Assembly: GCA_934271365.1 (NCBI GenBank)
Contig: CAKQRI010000006.1
Coordinates: forward strand, 1 to 61,051
From: an uncultured Spirochaetales bacterium
Lineage (GTDB): Bacteria; Spirochaetota; Spirochaetia; Sphaerochaetales; Sphaerochaetaceae
DNA: 61,051 nt
Direction of reading: 5' to 3'
In this document: positions 7,667 through 15,551 of the stretch, one piece after another
Numbering within the stretch: position 1 is the stretch's first letter
Layout: every line of letters begins with the position of its first letter
Notes under the pieces: model-generated
The model's database searches: none
The model's input: only the letters and a program-made list of their open reading frames with translations
What the model was told of the DNA's origin: nothing
Position numbers and translations under genes: made by a program

Positions 7667-9799
7667 ATGTCAAATTTAACCACTGTATCAGTCAGAATCG
7701 GTAATGATGACCTGATTTTTGAGACTGGTAAAATTGCAAAGCAGGCTAATGGCGCTGTTTATGCACATTATGCAGGTTCTGCAGTTATTGCAACTGCCTG
7801 TTGCGGAGAAGCTCCAAGTGAGCCTATTGATTATGTTCCAGTATCTGTTGAGTATAATGAGAAATATTATGCTGCAGGTAAGATTCCTGGAGGATTCTTA
7901 AAGAGAGAAAGCAAGCCAAAAGACAAGGAAATACTTGTTTCACGACTTATAGATAGACCTATGAGACCTCTTTTCGATAAAGCTTTTGGAAGAGAGATCC
8001 AGATTGTTCCTACTGTTGTATCAACAGATATGATCAATACTCCTGATATCATTGCAATCAATGCTGCTTCATGTGCAGTAACAATCTCTGATATTCCATT
8101 CTATGGACCTATTGCTGCTGTAAGAGTTGCAAAGATTGGAAATGAGTATGTTATCAACCCAACATTCCAGCAGATTCCAACATCATCTCTTGATATTGTT
8201 GTAGCCGGAACAAAGGGCGGAATAACAATGGTAGAAGGCGGAGCAAAGGAAGTAAGTGAAGATGATATGCTTGGTGCTATTGCCTCAGCTCAGCCTGTAA
8301 TCACAGAAATCTGTCTTGCTCAGGAAAAAATGAGAGAACTCTGTGGTAAGGAAAAGCTTCCTCTTATGGAAATAAAGGAAGAGAATCTTTCCTGGCTTGA
8401 GCCAGTAAAGGCTTTTGCATATCCATTAGAGAAAGAAGCTTCTTTTGTTAAGGGCAAGATGAATAGATATGCTGCTCTTGAGAAAGCTCACGAGGAAGTC
8501 AGAGCTAAGTTTGAGGGGCTCATTGAAGAAGATGAGAAGAGACCTGCACAGCTTGCTAAGATGTTTGAGGATATGGAGTATGAGATCCTCCGCCATTCAA
8601 TTCTCTATGATGGTGTAAGAACAGATGGAAGAAAGGTTACAGAAATCAGACCTATTACATGTGAGGTCGGAGTTCTTCCTTCAACTCATGGTTCAGCTCT
8701 CTTTACAAGAGGTGAAACGCAGTCTCTTGCTGTAGCTACTCTTGGCACAGTTAATGATGAGCAGCTTTTTGACACAATCGATGGGGAGAAGACCTATTCA
8801 AACTTCATGCTTCACTATAATTTCCCTCCTTATTCTGTAGGTGAGTGCGGAAGGCTCACAACAGGCAGAAGAGAAATCGGACATGGCCACCTTGCACAGA
8901 GAGCTCTTGAGGCTGTTGTGCCAAAGAAAGAGGATTTCCCATACACAATCCGTGTTGTTTCAGAGATTATGGAATCTAATGGTTCATCATCAATGGCTTC
9001 TGTCTGTGGCGGATGTCTTTCACTGATGGATGCAGGAGTTCCAATCAAGAAGCCTGTAGCAGGTATTGCAATGGGCCTTATTACAGAAGGTGATGATTAC
9101 TCTAAGTATGTTGTTCTTTCTGATATTCTTGGAGAAGAGGATCACCTTGGCGATATGGACTTCAAGGTAGCTGGAACAAAGGATGGAATCACTGCTTTCC
9201 AGATGGATATAAAGATTGCTGGAGTAACTCCAGAAATCATGTCTAAGGCTCTTCAGCAGGCAAAAGAAGGCAGAATGCATATTCTTGGAATTATGGCAGA
9301 TACTCTACCAGCTCCAAGAAGTGAGGTTTCTGAGCTTGCTCCTAAGATTCTTTCTCTTAAGGTTCCTGAGGATAAGATTGGTGCTGTTATCGGTACTGGT
9401 GGCAAGACAATCAGAGCTATAGCAGAACAGAGCGGTGCAGAAATCAATATTGAAGATGATGGAACTGTAATGATTTATGGAAAGAATAATGGTGTAGCCC
9501 AGTCTGCAAAGAAGCTTGTTCTCTCCATTATTGAGGAACCTGAAGTTGGCAAAATCTATCATGGAACAGTCAAGAGGATTGTAGATTTTGGTGCATTCAT
9601 TGAAATTCTTCCAGGAAAGGAAGGCCTCTGCCATATTTCAAAGCTTGCAAGAACAAGAGTTAAGAATGTTTCTGATGTTCTTTCTGTTGGTCAGGAAGTA
9701 GATGTTAAGCTTACTGAGATAGATAGACAGGGCAGACTTAATCTTTCTTATATTGATGCTCAGCCAGCAGAAGCTAAGGAAGAAGAAAAGAAAAACTGA
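7667..9799 (+). CDS. pnp: Polyribonucleotide nucleotidyltransferase (PNPase)
   Basis: PNPase degrades RNA 3' to 5' by phosphorolysis and is a component of the RNA degradosome. The 710 residues show two RNase PH domains (the second with FPPYSVGECGRLTTGRREIG, part of the phosphate/RNA-binding site), then a KH domain around VIGTGGKTIRAIAEQSG and a C-terminal S1 domain around GTVKRIVDFGAFIEI. ATG 7667 is preceded by AAGAAGG and starts the conserved N-terminal strand; an in-frame ATG at 7619 would add 16 Lys-rich residues and lies in the hairpin. dut follows after 2 bases. Confidence 0.96.
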   Translation: MSNLTTVSVRIGNDDLIFETGKIAKQANGAVYAHYAGSAVIATACCGEAPSEPIDYVPVSVEYNEKYYAAGKIPGGFLKRESKPKDKEILVSRLIDRPMRPLFDKAFGREIQIVPTVVSTDMINTPDIIAINAASCAVTISDIPFYGPIAAVRVAKIGNEYVINPTFQQIPTSSLDIVVAGTKGGITMVEGGAKEVSEDDMLGAIASAQPVITEICLAQEKMRELCGKEKLPLMEIKEENLSWLEPVKAFAYPLEKEASFVKGKMNRYAALEKAHEEVRAKFEGLIEEDEKRPAQLAKMFEDMEYEILRHSILYDGVRTDGRKVTEIRPITCEVGVLPSTHGSALFTRGETQSLAVATLGTVNDEQLFDTIDGEKTYSNFMLHYNFPPYSVGECGRLTTGRREIGHGHLAQRALEAVVPKKEDFPYTIRVVSEIMESNGSSSMASVCGGCLSLMDAGVPIKKPVAGIAMGLITEGDDYSKYVVLSDILGEEDHLGDMDFKVAGTKDGITAFQMDIKIAGVTPEIMSKALQQAKEGRMHILGIMADTLPAPRSEVSELAPKILSLKVPEDKIGAVIGTGGKTIRAIAEQSGAEINIEDDGTVMIYGKNNGVAQSAKKLVLSIIEEPEVGKIYHGTVKRIVDFGAFIEILPGKEGLCHISKLARTRVKNVSDVLSVGQEVDVKLTEIDRQGRLNLSYIDAQPAEAKEEEKKN

Positions 9800-9801
9800 T
9801 T

Positions 9802-10239
9802 ATGGTTGAAATAAAGGTTTTAGCAGAGAAGGGAGCAGTTATCCCAGTTTATAAAACCGAAGGAAGCGCTGGGGCTGATGTCTCAGCGTTTCTTCCATCT
9901 TCATCTCTTATAATCAATCCTCACGAATTCAGATTGATAAGGACAGGGCTTAAGTTTGAGATTCCACATGGCTATGAGATTCAGGTTCGTCCTCGTTCTG
10001 GGCTAGCTGCAAAAAATGGAATCACAGTTCTGAATGCACCAGGAACCATTGATAGTGATTATAGGGGAGAGCTCCAGGTCATACTCATAAATCTTTCAGA
10101 TGTGCCATTTGAAATTAAGAATGGAGATAGGATCGCACAGCTTGTCATTGCCCCTGTTGTTACTGCAGAATTCAATGAGACCTGCATTATTTCCTCATCT
10201 TCTAGAGGTGAAGGCGGATTCGGCTCCACAGGTGTTTGA
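9802..10239 (+). CDS. dut: dUTP diphosphatase (dUTPase)
   Basis: A trimeric dUTPase hydrolysing dUTP to dUMP, which keeps uracil out of DNA and feeds dTMP synthesis. All five motifs are seen in 145 residues: SAGADVSAF (1), RPRSGLAAKNG (2), APGTIDSDYRGE (3, with the catalytic Asp), GDRIAQLVIAPV (4) and SSRGEGGFGSTG (5, the flexible P-loop-like tail). It sits 2 bases after pnp, so it is probably in the same transcript. Confidence 0.95.
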   Translation: MVEIKVLAEKGAVIPVYKTEGSAGADVSAFLPSSSLIINPHEFRLIRTGLKFEIPHGYEIQVRPRSGLAAKNGITVLNAPGTIDSDYRGELQVILINLSDVPFEIKNGDRIAQLVIAPVVTAEFNETCIISSSSRGEGGFGSTGV

Positions 10240-10275
10240 TTCCGCATTATAATAAACAGAGGAAAGGATTGAGCA

Positions 10276-11553
10276 TTGGAGTTCAGAAGTTCATATAAGA
10301 TTCTGAGAAAATACATAGTAAGAGAGTATCTTGCTGACTATGCAGTATCATTTCTATTCTTTTTTGTGATTTTCTTTGTGAATTCGATTCTGCTTCTGGT
10401 TCAGCGCATACTTCTTAAGAATATAGATTTCATGACAATGCTTGAAATGGTTGCACTTTCAATGCCTCAGTTCCTTGTCTATACGATACCTTTTGCGACG
10501 CTCTCCGCATCATCAATGGCTCTAGGGGATCTGTCTTCAACAAATGAGCTTCTTGCGATAAGAAGCTGTGGAATCTCTTCTTCGCACATCTATAGACCAC
10601 TTATAATAATATCACTCATTATGTCGCTTATAACATTTTTATTTGCTGACGTACTTCATCCTTGGTCTAGTGTCATATATAGAGATAGGCTCGCTGACCT
10701 GATGGCAGAGATGCCTACATTTGAGATAGAATCAAATAGCACTAATTCTGTCGGTAGCTATGTACTCTCAAACGGCGAGGCTGAAGGAAAGGATATTTAT
10801 GATATCCTTCTTTTAAGCAAGGATGAGAGAGATAGCAACAAGACTGTCATTTCTGGCCATGGCATGCTTGAGCTTGCAGATAGTGAGAACTATATATACT
10901 CGATAGAACTGGATAATCCAGAGATTCTTCTCAGCAATTCCTCTGATCTTGATAGCTTTGGCTTTTCTGAGGCTGAGAAAGCAACGTTCTATCTTGATTT
11001 CTCTGACCAGATTCCTTCTCTTACTTCTAATAGCCCTGTCAATCTCACGTCACGTGAGCTATACAATGCAATACGAACTAGGAATGAGATTCAGAATGAA
11101 GATAGGGCGGAATATAGAAAGCGTGGTACAGAGATACTATTGGGTTCTTCAAAAGCAATGAAGGATTATATGATAGGAAAAATAGATGCTGATGTACTTG
11201 CTTCCGATAATGAGAATACATCTTCAGCTTATAATTCCAGAGGTTCTCTTCCTCTGAATTTCTATGCTCAGTACTATAAAGCAGAGTTATCTAAGAAATT
11301 TGTGCTATCTCTTTCATGTTTTTTCTTAACATTGATCACGCTTCCTCTTTCTAATATGCGAGTGAAGCATGGTAAGCTCACAGGATTTGCAATCTCTCTT
11401 CTTATTGCTGTTGCTTTCTGGTATATGCTATTCGGTGTTCAGCTTGAGATCTTCTCTATATCTCAATCTCCATATCTTCTGATTGCTCTTCCTGATATAG
11501 TCCTTGGAATAATAGGGATTGCTGCATTGCTTTATTATAGGAAGGCAAGATGA
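10276..11553 (+). CDS. lptF: LPS/lipid export permease LptF-type (YjgP/YjgQ family)
   Basis: One of two paired inner-membrane permeases of the YjgP/YjgQ family, which with LptB drive lipopolysaccharide or related lipid toward the outer membrane. The 425-residue protein has N-terminal membrane segments (about residues 20-40 and 60-85, then around 105-125), a central periplasmic beta-rich part, and three C-terminal membrane segments. The start is TTG 10276 with AGGAAAGG 8 bases upstream; no ATG is available. The last 4 bases overlap the next permease gene. Assignment as LptF rather than LptG rests on gene order and is less certain than the family. Confidence 0.85.
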   Translation: MEFRSSYKILRKYIVREYLADYAVSFLFFFVIFFVNSILLLVQRILLKNIDFMTMLEMVALSMPQFLVYTIPFATLSASSMALGDLSSTNELLAIRSCGISSSHIYRPLIIISLIMSLITFLFADVLHPWSSVIYRDRLADLMAEMPTFEIESNSTNSVGSYVLSNGEAEGKDIYDILLLSKDERDSNKTVISGHGMLELADSENYIYSIELDNPEILLSNSSDLDSFGFSEAEKATFYLDFSDQIPSLTSNSPVNLTSRELYNAIRTRNEIQNEDRAEYRKRGTEILLGSSKAMKDYMIGKIDADVLASDNENTSSAYNSRGSLPLNFYAQYYKAELSKKFVLSLSCFFLTLITLPLSNMRVKHGKLTGFAISLLIAVAFWYMLFGVQLEIFSISQSPYLLIALPDIVLGIIGIAALLYYRKAR

Positions 11554-12623
11554 AGATAATTGATAAATACATAGTGAAAAGCATCTTAAAGACGGCTGTA
11601 GCTGCAATAATGATTTTTGCAATGCTCTTAGCTGCTGTTGAGCTTTTCATGAAGATGGATCAGATAATGAGAGGAGATATACCACTTAGCAGTCTTATTC
11701 TCTATTTGTCCCTCTCAATTCCAGAGTATCTTATGATGGTTGCATCCCTTTCTCTTCTTTTTGCAACAACTTATTTCTTTTCAATGTTATCTGCAAATAA
11801 TGAGAAGATTGCACTCCTGAATGCAGGGCTTTCCTCCTGGCGCTTGAGAATTCCTGTGATAGTCCTTGCTATTATCCTGACATTCATTGGAATGGTCTAT
11901 CAGGAATTTGCTCTGAATAAGATAATAACTGATAAGAATCGATTAGAGCTTGAGCTGTTCGGTCTTTCTTCAACTAATGATATGAGGAATATAGTTCTGC
12001 GAGGTAATAATGGATATCTTATCTATACATCAGCATTCTCTGAAGAGAATGAGGAGATATATTCTCCAGTTCTTGTCAGACAGGAAAATGGAGAGATAAT
12101 GCTTAGACTGGAAGCTGAATATGCTTCTTATTCCGATGATGTCTGGCATTTTTATAATGCACGGGTCTATCGCAGGGATAATGGACAGTTTGAATCTGTT
12201 TTTGAGCGGGAAGTGGTAGAAGATGATTTCTCTATGCCTATACATCTATTCAGAAGCCAGAATCTGAATATCGAAACTATGGAAGGCCGTGAAGCACGTA
12301 TGTATCTGAAGAGACTGTATTCTGCAGATATATCAAGCTGGCAGGAAAAGGCTACTGATTATTATAGATCTGCATTCCAGCCTCTTGCGATTCTCACGCT
12401 TATGGTCATTTCTGTTCTTATGAATTATCATTTCAAGAAGAATGTTCTCCTGTTCTCGATTATCCAGTCATTATCAATTGCTGTTGTATATTATGTTGCA
12501 GATATGGTATTCTCAATCGCTGGGCATCAGGGAGCAGTTGAGCCATATATGACAGTTGTACTGCCAATAGCAATCACTGTATTGCTATCATTTATTATCT
12601 CATTATCAAGTAGGAAGCTATGA
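11550..12623 (+). CDS. lptG: LPS/lipid export permease LptG-type (YjgP/YjgQ family)
   Basis: The second YjgP/YjgQ permease, 357 residues, with the typical start MKIIDKYIVKSILKT leading into membrane helix 1, two more N-terminal helices (near 60-80 and 100-120), a periplasmic domain, and three C-terminal helices (about 275-350). It overlaps lptF and tgt by 4 bases each (ATGA junctions), so the pair is translated together, as expected for a heterodimer. Its presence suggests an outer membrane with exported lipid, though many spirochaetes lack true LPS. Confidence 0.85.
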   Translation: MKIIDKYIVKSILKTAVAAIMIFAMLLAAVELFMKMDQIMRGDIPLSSLILYLSLSIPEYLMMVASLSLLFATTYFFSMLSANNEKIALLNAGLSSWRLRIPVIVLAIILTFIGMVYQEFALNKIITDKNRLELELFGLSSTNDMRNIVLRGNNGYLIYTSAFSEENEEIYSPVLVRQENGEIMLRLEAEYASYSDDVWHFYNARVYRRDNGQFESVFEREVVEDDFSMPIHLFRSQNLNIETMEGREARMYLKRLYSADISSWQEKATDYYRSAFQPLAILTLMVISVLMNYHFKKNVLLFSIIQSLSIAVVYYVADMVFSIAGHQGAVEPYMTVVLPIAITVLLSFIISLSSRKL

Positions 12624-13747
12624 ATATTTTCAGGGAATTGAAACGAGACAGCAGATCAAAGGCCAGATTAGGAGTAATATCTCTTCCTCATGGAGAGGTT
12701 GAGACACCTGCATTCATGCCTGTTGGAACAAATGGAACGGTCAAGGGAATCTATCATGATACTATAAAGAATATGGGGTATAAGATAATCCTGGGAAATA
12801 CATATCATCTGTATCTTAGACCTGGACTTGAGGTGCTTGAAGCTTATGGAGGGCTTCATAAATTCTCAAACTGGGACAGGAATATCCTTACAGATTCAGG
12901 TGGATTCCAGGTGTTCTCGCTTTCAGGATTGAGGAAAATCAAAGACTCTGGTGTTACTTTTCAGAGCCATATAGATGGTTCTAGGCATGTCTTTACACCT
13001 GAGAAGGTCGTGGATATCCAGGGCGTAATCGGTAGTGATATTGCGATGTGCCTTGATGTATGTACACCTCCTGGAATTGATTATAAAGCCGCAAAAGAGG
13101 CTTGGAGAGTTACCAAGAACTGGGCAGAGCGAAGCATAGCAGAACGTGATAGACTTGGAGAGAGATTCAGAGGGAATCTTTTTGGTATTGTACAGGGTAA
13201 TTTCTATAAGGATCTGAGGCGTGAGAGTGCGATGACTCTTTCAGAAATGGATTTTCCAGGTATTGCTATTGGAGGTCTTTCTGTTGGAGAGAGCAAGGAT
13301 CAGTTCTCTGAGTATCTTCAGTATACAGCTGAATATATAACGGAAGAAAAGCCTCGTTATGTAATGGGAATTGGCTCTCCTGATTATATTCTTGAATGTG
13401 TTGAGAATGGTATAGATATCTTCGACTGTGTTCTTGCTACTAGAATGGCAAGGAATGGTGCTGTTTACACTGATGATGGTGTCATGGTGCTTAAAAAGGC
13501 TATACATAAATTCAATCAGGGGCCGATTGTGCCAGGCTGCAGCTGTTCTGCTTGTCGTGAATATTCAGTTGGCTATATGCATCATCTTATTAAGTGCAAT
13601 GAAATGCTTGGTGGAATGCTTGCAACAGAGCACAACCTCAGATATCTCAATGACTTCATACTCCGTATCAGAGAGGCCATTAGGGAAGATAGGTTCACAG
13701 AATTCAAGAGGGATTATCTTGCACGTTTCTATGGAGAAAAGAAATGA
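12620..13747 (+). CDS. tgt: Queuine tRNA-ribosyltransferase
   Basis: Tgt exchanges guanine-34 for the queuosine precursor in tRNAs with GUN anticodons (Asn, Asp, His, Tyr). The 375 residues include the substrate motif TDSGGFQVFSL, the FGIVQGN and GGLSVGE loops, the nucleophile region DCVLATRMARNG, and the zinc site CSCSACREY followed by a His about 25 residues later. Length is normal. ATGA overlap with lptG and again with the downstream lipoprotein gene. A tRNA-Tyr(GTA) that would be a substrate is encoded at 34.1 kb. Confidence 0.96.
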   Translation: MNIFRELKRDSRSKARLGVISLPHGEVETPAFMPVGTNGTVKGIYHDTIKNMGYKIILGNTYHLYLRPGLEVLEAYGGLHKFSNWDRNILTDSGGFQVFSLSGLRKIKDSGVTFQSHIDGSRHVFTPEKVVDIQGVIGSDIAMCLDVCTPPGIDYKAAKEAWRVTKNWAERSIAERDRLGERFRGNLFGIVQGNFYKDLRRESAMTLSEMDFPGIAIGGLSVGESKDQFSEYLQYTAEYITEEKPRYVMGIGSPDYILECVENGIDIFDCVLATRMARNGAVYTDDGVMVLKKAIHKFNQGPIVPGCSCSACREYSVGYMHHLIKCNEMLGGMLATEHNLRYLNDFILRIREAIREDRFTEFKRDYLARFYGEKK

Positions 13748-14169
13748 GGGGTAGAATTGCAGTTTTTTTTCTGATTGCTATGATTTCACTTGTTTCTGTA
13801 TCATGTACAAGTAGGGAGTATACAGGAGTATTCAGAGCTGATGAGGATGAATATCTTGCTGTATTAGAGAAGAATAGGACAAAAGATCAGGCTGTTGTGA
13901 TAATCTCTGCTCTCAAGGATCAGTTCGGTGATGATTGGTGCGAGATAGAAGTCAATGCAGAAACCCTGATTGAGAATGGAAACAAGAGCAGGATACGGAT
14001 ACATGATAGGGATATATATGTAGATATCTCTTCAACTCTGAAGGAGCTTGAGAAGTATATTGGATCTGCAGTAAGCGATATATCAAAAGAGCAGAAGTGG
14101 GGCAGCTATATAGATAATTGGAATACAATTGAAAGCATCTCTGGCTATAGATATTATAGAGTGAAATGA
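13744..14169 (+). CDS. Small lipoprotein of unknown function
   Basis: 141 residues starting MRGRIAVFFLIAMISLVSVSC, a signal peptide with a loose lipobox (VSVSC) of the sort spirochaetes tolerate, so probably a lipid-anchored envelope protein. The mature part is charged with no recognised domain. It begins in an ATGA overlap with tgt and ends one base before the left end of the insertion sequence, so its 3' untranslated region and any terminator are now the IS. Function unknown. Confidence 0.7.
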   Translation: MRGRIAVFFLIAMISLVSVSCTSREYTGVFRADEDEYLAVLEKNRTKDQAVVIISALKDQFGDDWCEIEVNAETLIENGNKSRIRIHDRDIYVDISSTLKELEKYIGSAVSDISKEQKWGSYIDNWNTIESISGYRYYRVK

Positions 14170-14170
14170 A

Positions 14171-14216
14171 AAATGGCGTACCACAGAATTGATATGAACC
14201 CTTTTAGTTGGACTAA
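14171..14216 (+). repeat. Left terminal inverted repeat of the IS
   Basis: The repeat begins AAATGGCGTACCACAGA and remains recognisable against the right end out to TTGGACT, with about ten mismatches clustered in the inner CTTTT part. It carries no gene and ends shortly before the AGGAGGG ribosome-binding site of orfA. Confidence 0.85.
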
Positions 14217-14242
14217 AAAACCAATTAGGAGGGTTCTTTGTT

Positions 14243-14605
14243 TTGAAAGTAGAAGATGAAGACCTGAGGAGGGAGCTCGAGATAGCACTTGAAGGACATG
14301 ACACAATCTCAGGCTGCATAAGGCGGCTGGGATTAAGCCAAACTGAATTCAAGAATTATGTATATAGGGCTAGAGTCCATGGAATAGAAGCAGTGCTGCA
14401 CAGCAATAGGGCCAGAGGATATACAGACGGATTCAAGCTATCTGTAGTACACTCTGTAATAGAAGAGAAGCTGTCCTGGACAGCAGCCGGGATAAGATTC
14501 AACCTGAGAAGGGACTTAATAAAATCATGGGTTGGCAAATATCTTACAGGCGGAGAGGAGAAGCTGAAAAGAGAGAACCTGCTGCTAAAAAAGCAATGCC
14601 CTTAA
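14243..14605 (+). CDS. IS3-family transposase OrfA
   Basis: 120 residues with two helix-turn-helix-like segments (about residues 20-45 and 60-90, GFKLSVVHSVIEEKLSWTAA) and a C-terminal Leu/Lys stretch ending LKRENLLLKKQ, as in OrfA of IS150-like elements that bind the terminal repeats. The start is TTG 14243 with AGGAGGG 9 bases upstream. Near its end is a slippery A AAA AAG (14587-14593), the IS150-type frameshift signal. In this copy a -1 shift there does not enter orfB; see the orfB entry. Confidence 0.88.
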   Translation: MKVEDEDLRRELEIALEGHDTISGCIRRLGLSQTEFKNYVYRARVHGIEAVLHSNRARGYTDGFKLSVVHSVIEEKLSWTAAGIRFNLRRDLIKSWVGKYLTGGEEKLKRENLLLKKQCP

Positions 14606-14708
14606 TCCGGGATACGATAAGGAATCGCTCAAGAGGAAAGAGCGGTACAGGCTCATCAGAGGATTAAGAGGCGTATTCCTGTTAGATGAGCTTCTTGGAT
14701 TCTTCGAT

Positions 14709-15491
14709 GTGCCTAAGAGCTCGTATCTTGCATGGGAGAAGAGACAAAAGGCAGACAAGGATGCAGATACAAGGGGTCTGATTGCTGAGATATCTGCAGA
14801 GCATAAAGGGAGATACGGCTACAGGCGCATCACGGCAGAGCTGCATGGCAGGGGAATCATCATAAACCATAAGAAGGTAAGCAGGCTTATGAGGGAGATG
14901 GGAATCTGCCCTGTGGCAGCAAAGGCTGCGAGGTATTCCTCATACAAGGGCACTGTAGGAAGGATAGCACCAAACAGGCTCATGAGGAAGTCTGATGTGA
15001 AGGAGCCTGACAAGGTCTGGGGGACTGATGTTACGGAGTTCAGGACAGATGAGGGAAAGGTATATCTCTCACCTATAAAGGACTTCTGCACTGGAGAGAT
15101 AATCAGCTATGAGTATTCTGCCTCACCCACTGTCGATATGGTGATGAGGATGCTCAGGAAAGCCATTGCGTCCCATCCATGCGCAGAAGGTCTGATGCTG
15201 CATTCTGACCAGGGCTTCCAGTACCAGCATAAGCTTTTCGTGAACTGCCTCAATGACAATGGCATAATCCAGAGCATGTCAAGGAAGGGCAACTGCCTGG
15301 ACAACAGCAAGATGGAGACATTCTTCGGCACCATGAAGAGGGAGATGTACTATGGCTATGAGAAGGAGTTCAAGACAAGAGAGCAGCTTTTCAAGGCCAT
15401 TGACCAGTACATCGAGTACTACAACAACAAAAGAATACAGATGAAGCTGAACGGCCTGCCTCCATTGATTTTCAGGAAACAAGCCGTTTAA
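14709..15491 (+). CDS. IS3-family transposase OrfB (DDE integrase domain)
   Basis: The catalytic subunit, with HTH_21-like GRYGYRRITAELHGRG and an rve integrase core holding the DDE triad: Asp in WGTDVTEF, Asp in LHSDQGFQYQ, Glu in DNSKMETFFGT. The nominal start is GTG 14709, but the frame is open back to 14589 and homology to IS150-type OrfB (FLLDELLGFFDVPKSSY) begins before the GTG, so the natural product is probably an OrfAB fusion. The frame is +1 relative to orfA, not -1, so the usual slippage would hit a stop at once; a one-base deletion near 14594-14600 would explain this and may have silenced the copy. Confidence 0.88.
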   Translation: MPKSSYLAWEKRQKADKDADTRGLIAEISAEHKGRYGYRRITAELHGRGIIINHKKVSRLMREMGICPVAAKAARYSSYKGTVGRIAPNRLMRKSDVKEPDKVWGTDVTEFRTDEGKVYLSPIKDFCTGEIISYEYSASPTVDMVMRMLRKAIASHPCAEGLMLHSDQGFQYQHKLFVNCLNDNGIIQSMSRKGNCLDNSKMETFFGTMKREMYYGYEKEFKTREQLFKAIDQYIEYYNNKRIQMKLNGLPPLIFRKQAV

Positions 15492-15499
15492 AATGATTT

Positions 15500-15545
15500 C
15501 AAGTCCAGCTTTTGGGGCTCACGTCAAATCTGTGATACGCCATTT
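15500..15545 (-). repeat. Right terminal inverted repeat of the IS
   Basis: Inverted partner of the left end: read on the minus strand it begins AAATGGCGTATCACAGA and continues through TTGACGTGAGCCCC to AGCTGGACT. Its outer edge lies 6 bases from the greA stop codon. Confidence 0.85.
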
Positions 15546-15551
15546 CCTTAA

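Larger units (their letters stand above)
14171..15545 (+). mobile_element. IS3-family (IS150-like) insertion sequence
   Basis: About 1,375 bp bounded by imperfect terminal inverted repeats of about 45 bp. The left end AAATGGCGTACCACAGA matches the inverted right end AAATGGCGTATCACAGA, and similarity continues inward through TGA-x-CCC to AG(T/C)TGGACT. It holds two genes: orfA with a helix-turn-helix and orfB with a DDE integrase domain. I see no target-site duplication: the flanks are TGAA on the left and CCTT on the right. It sits in the few bases between the stop codons of the lipoprotein gene and the convergent greA. Confidence 0.92.
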
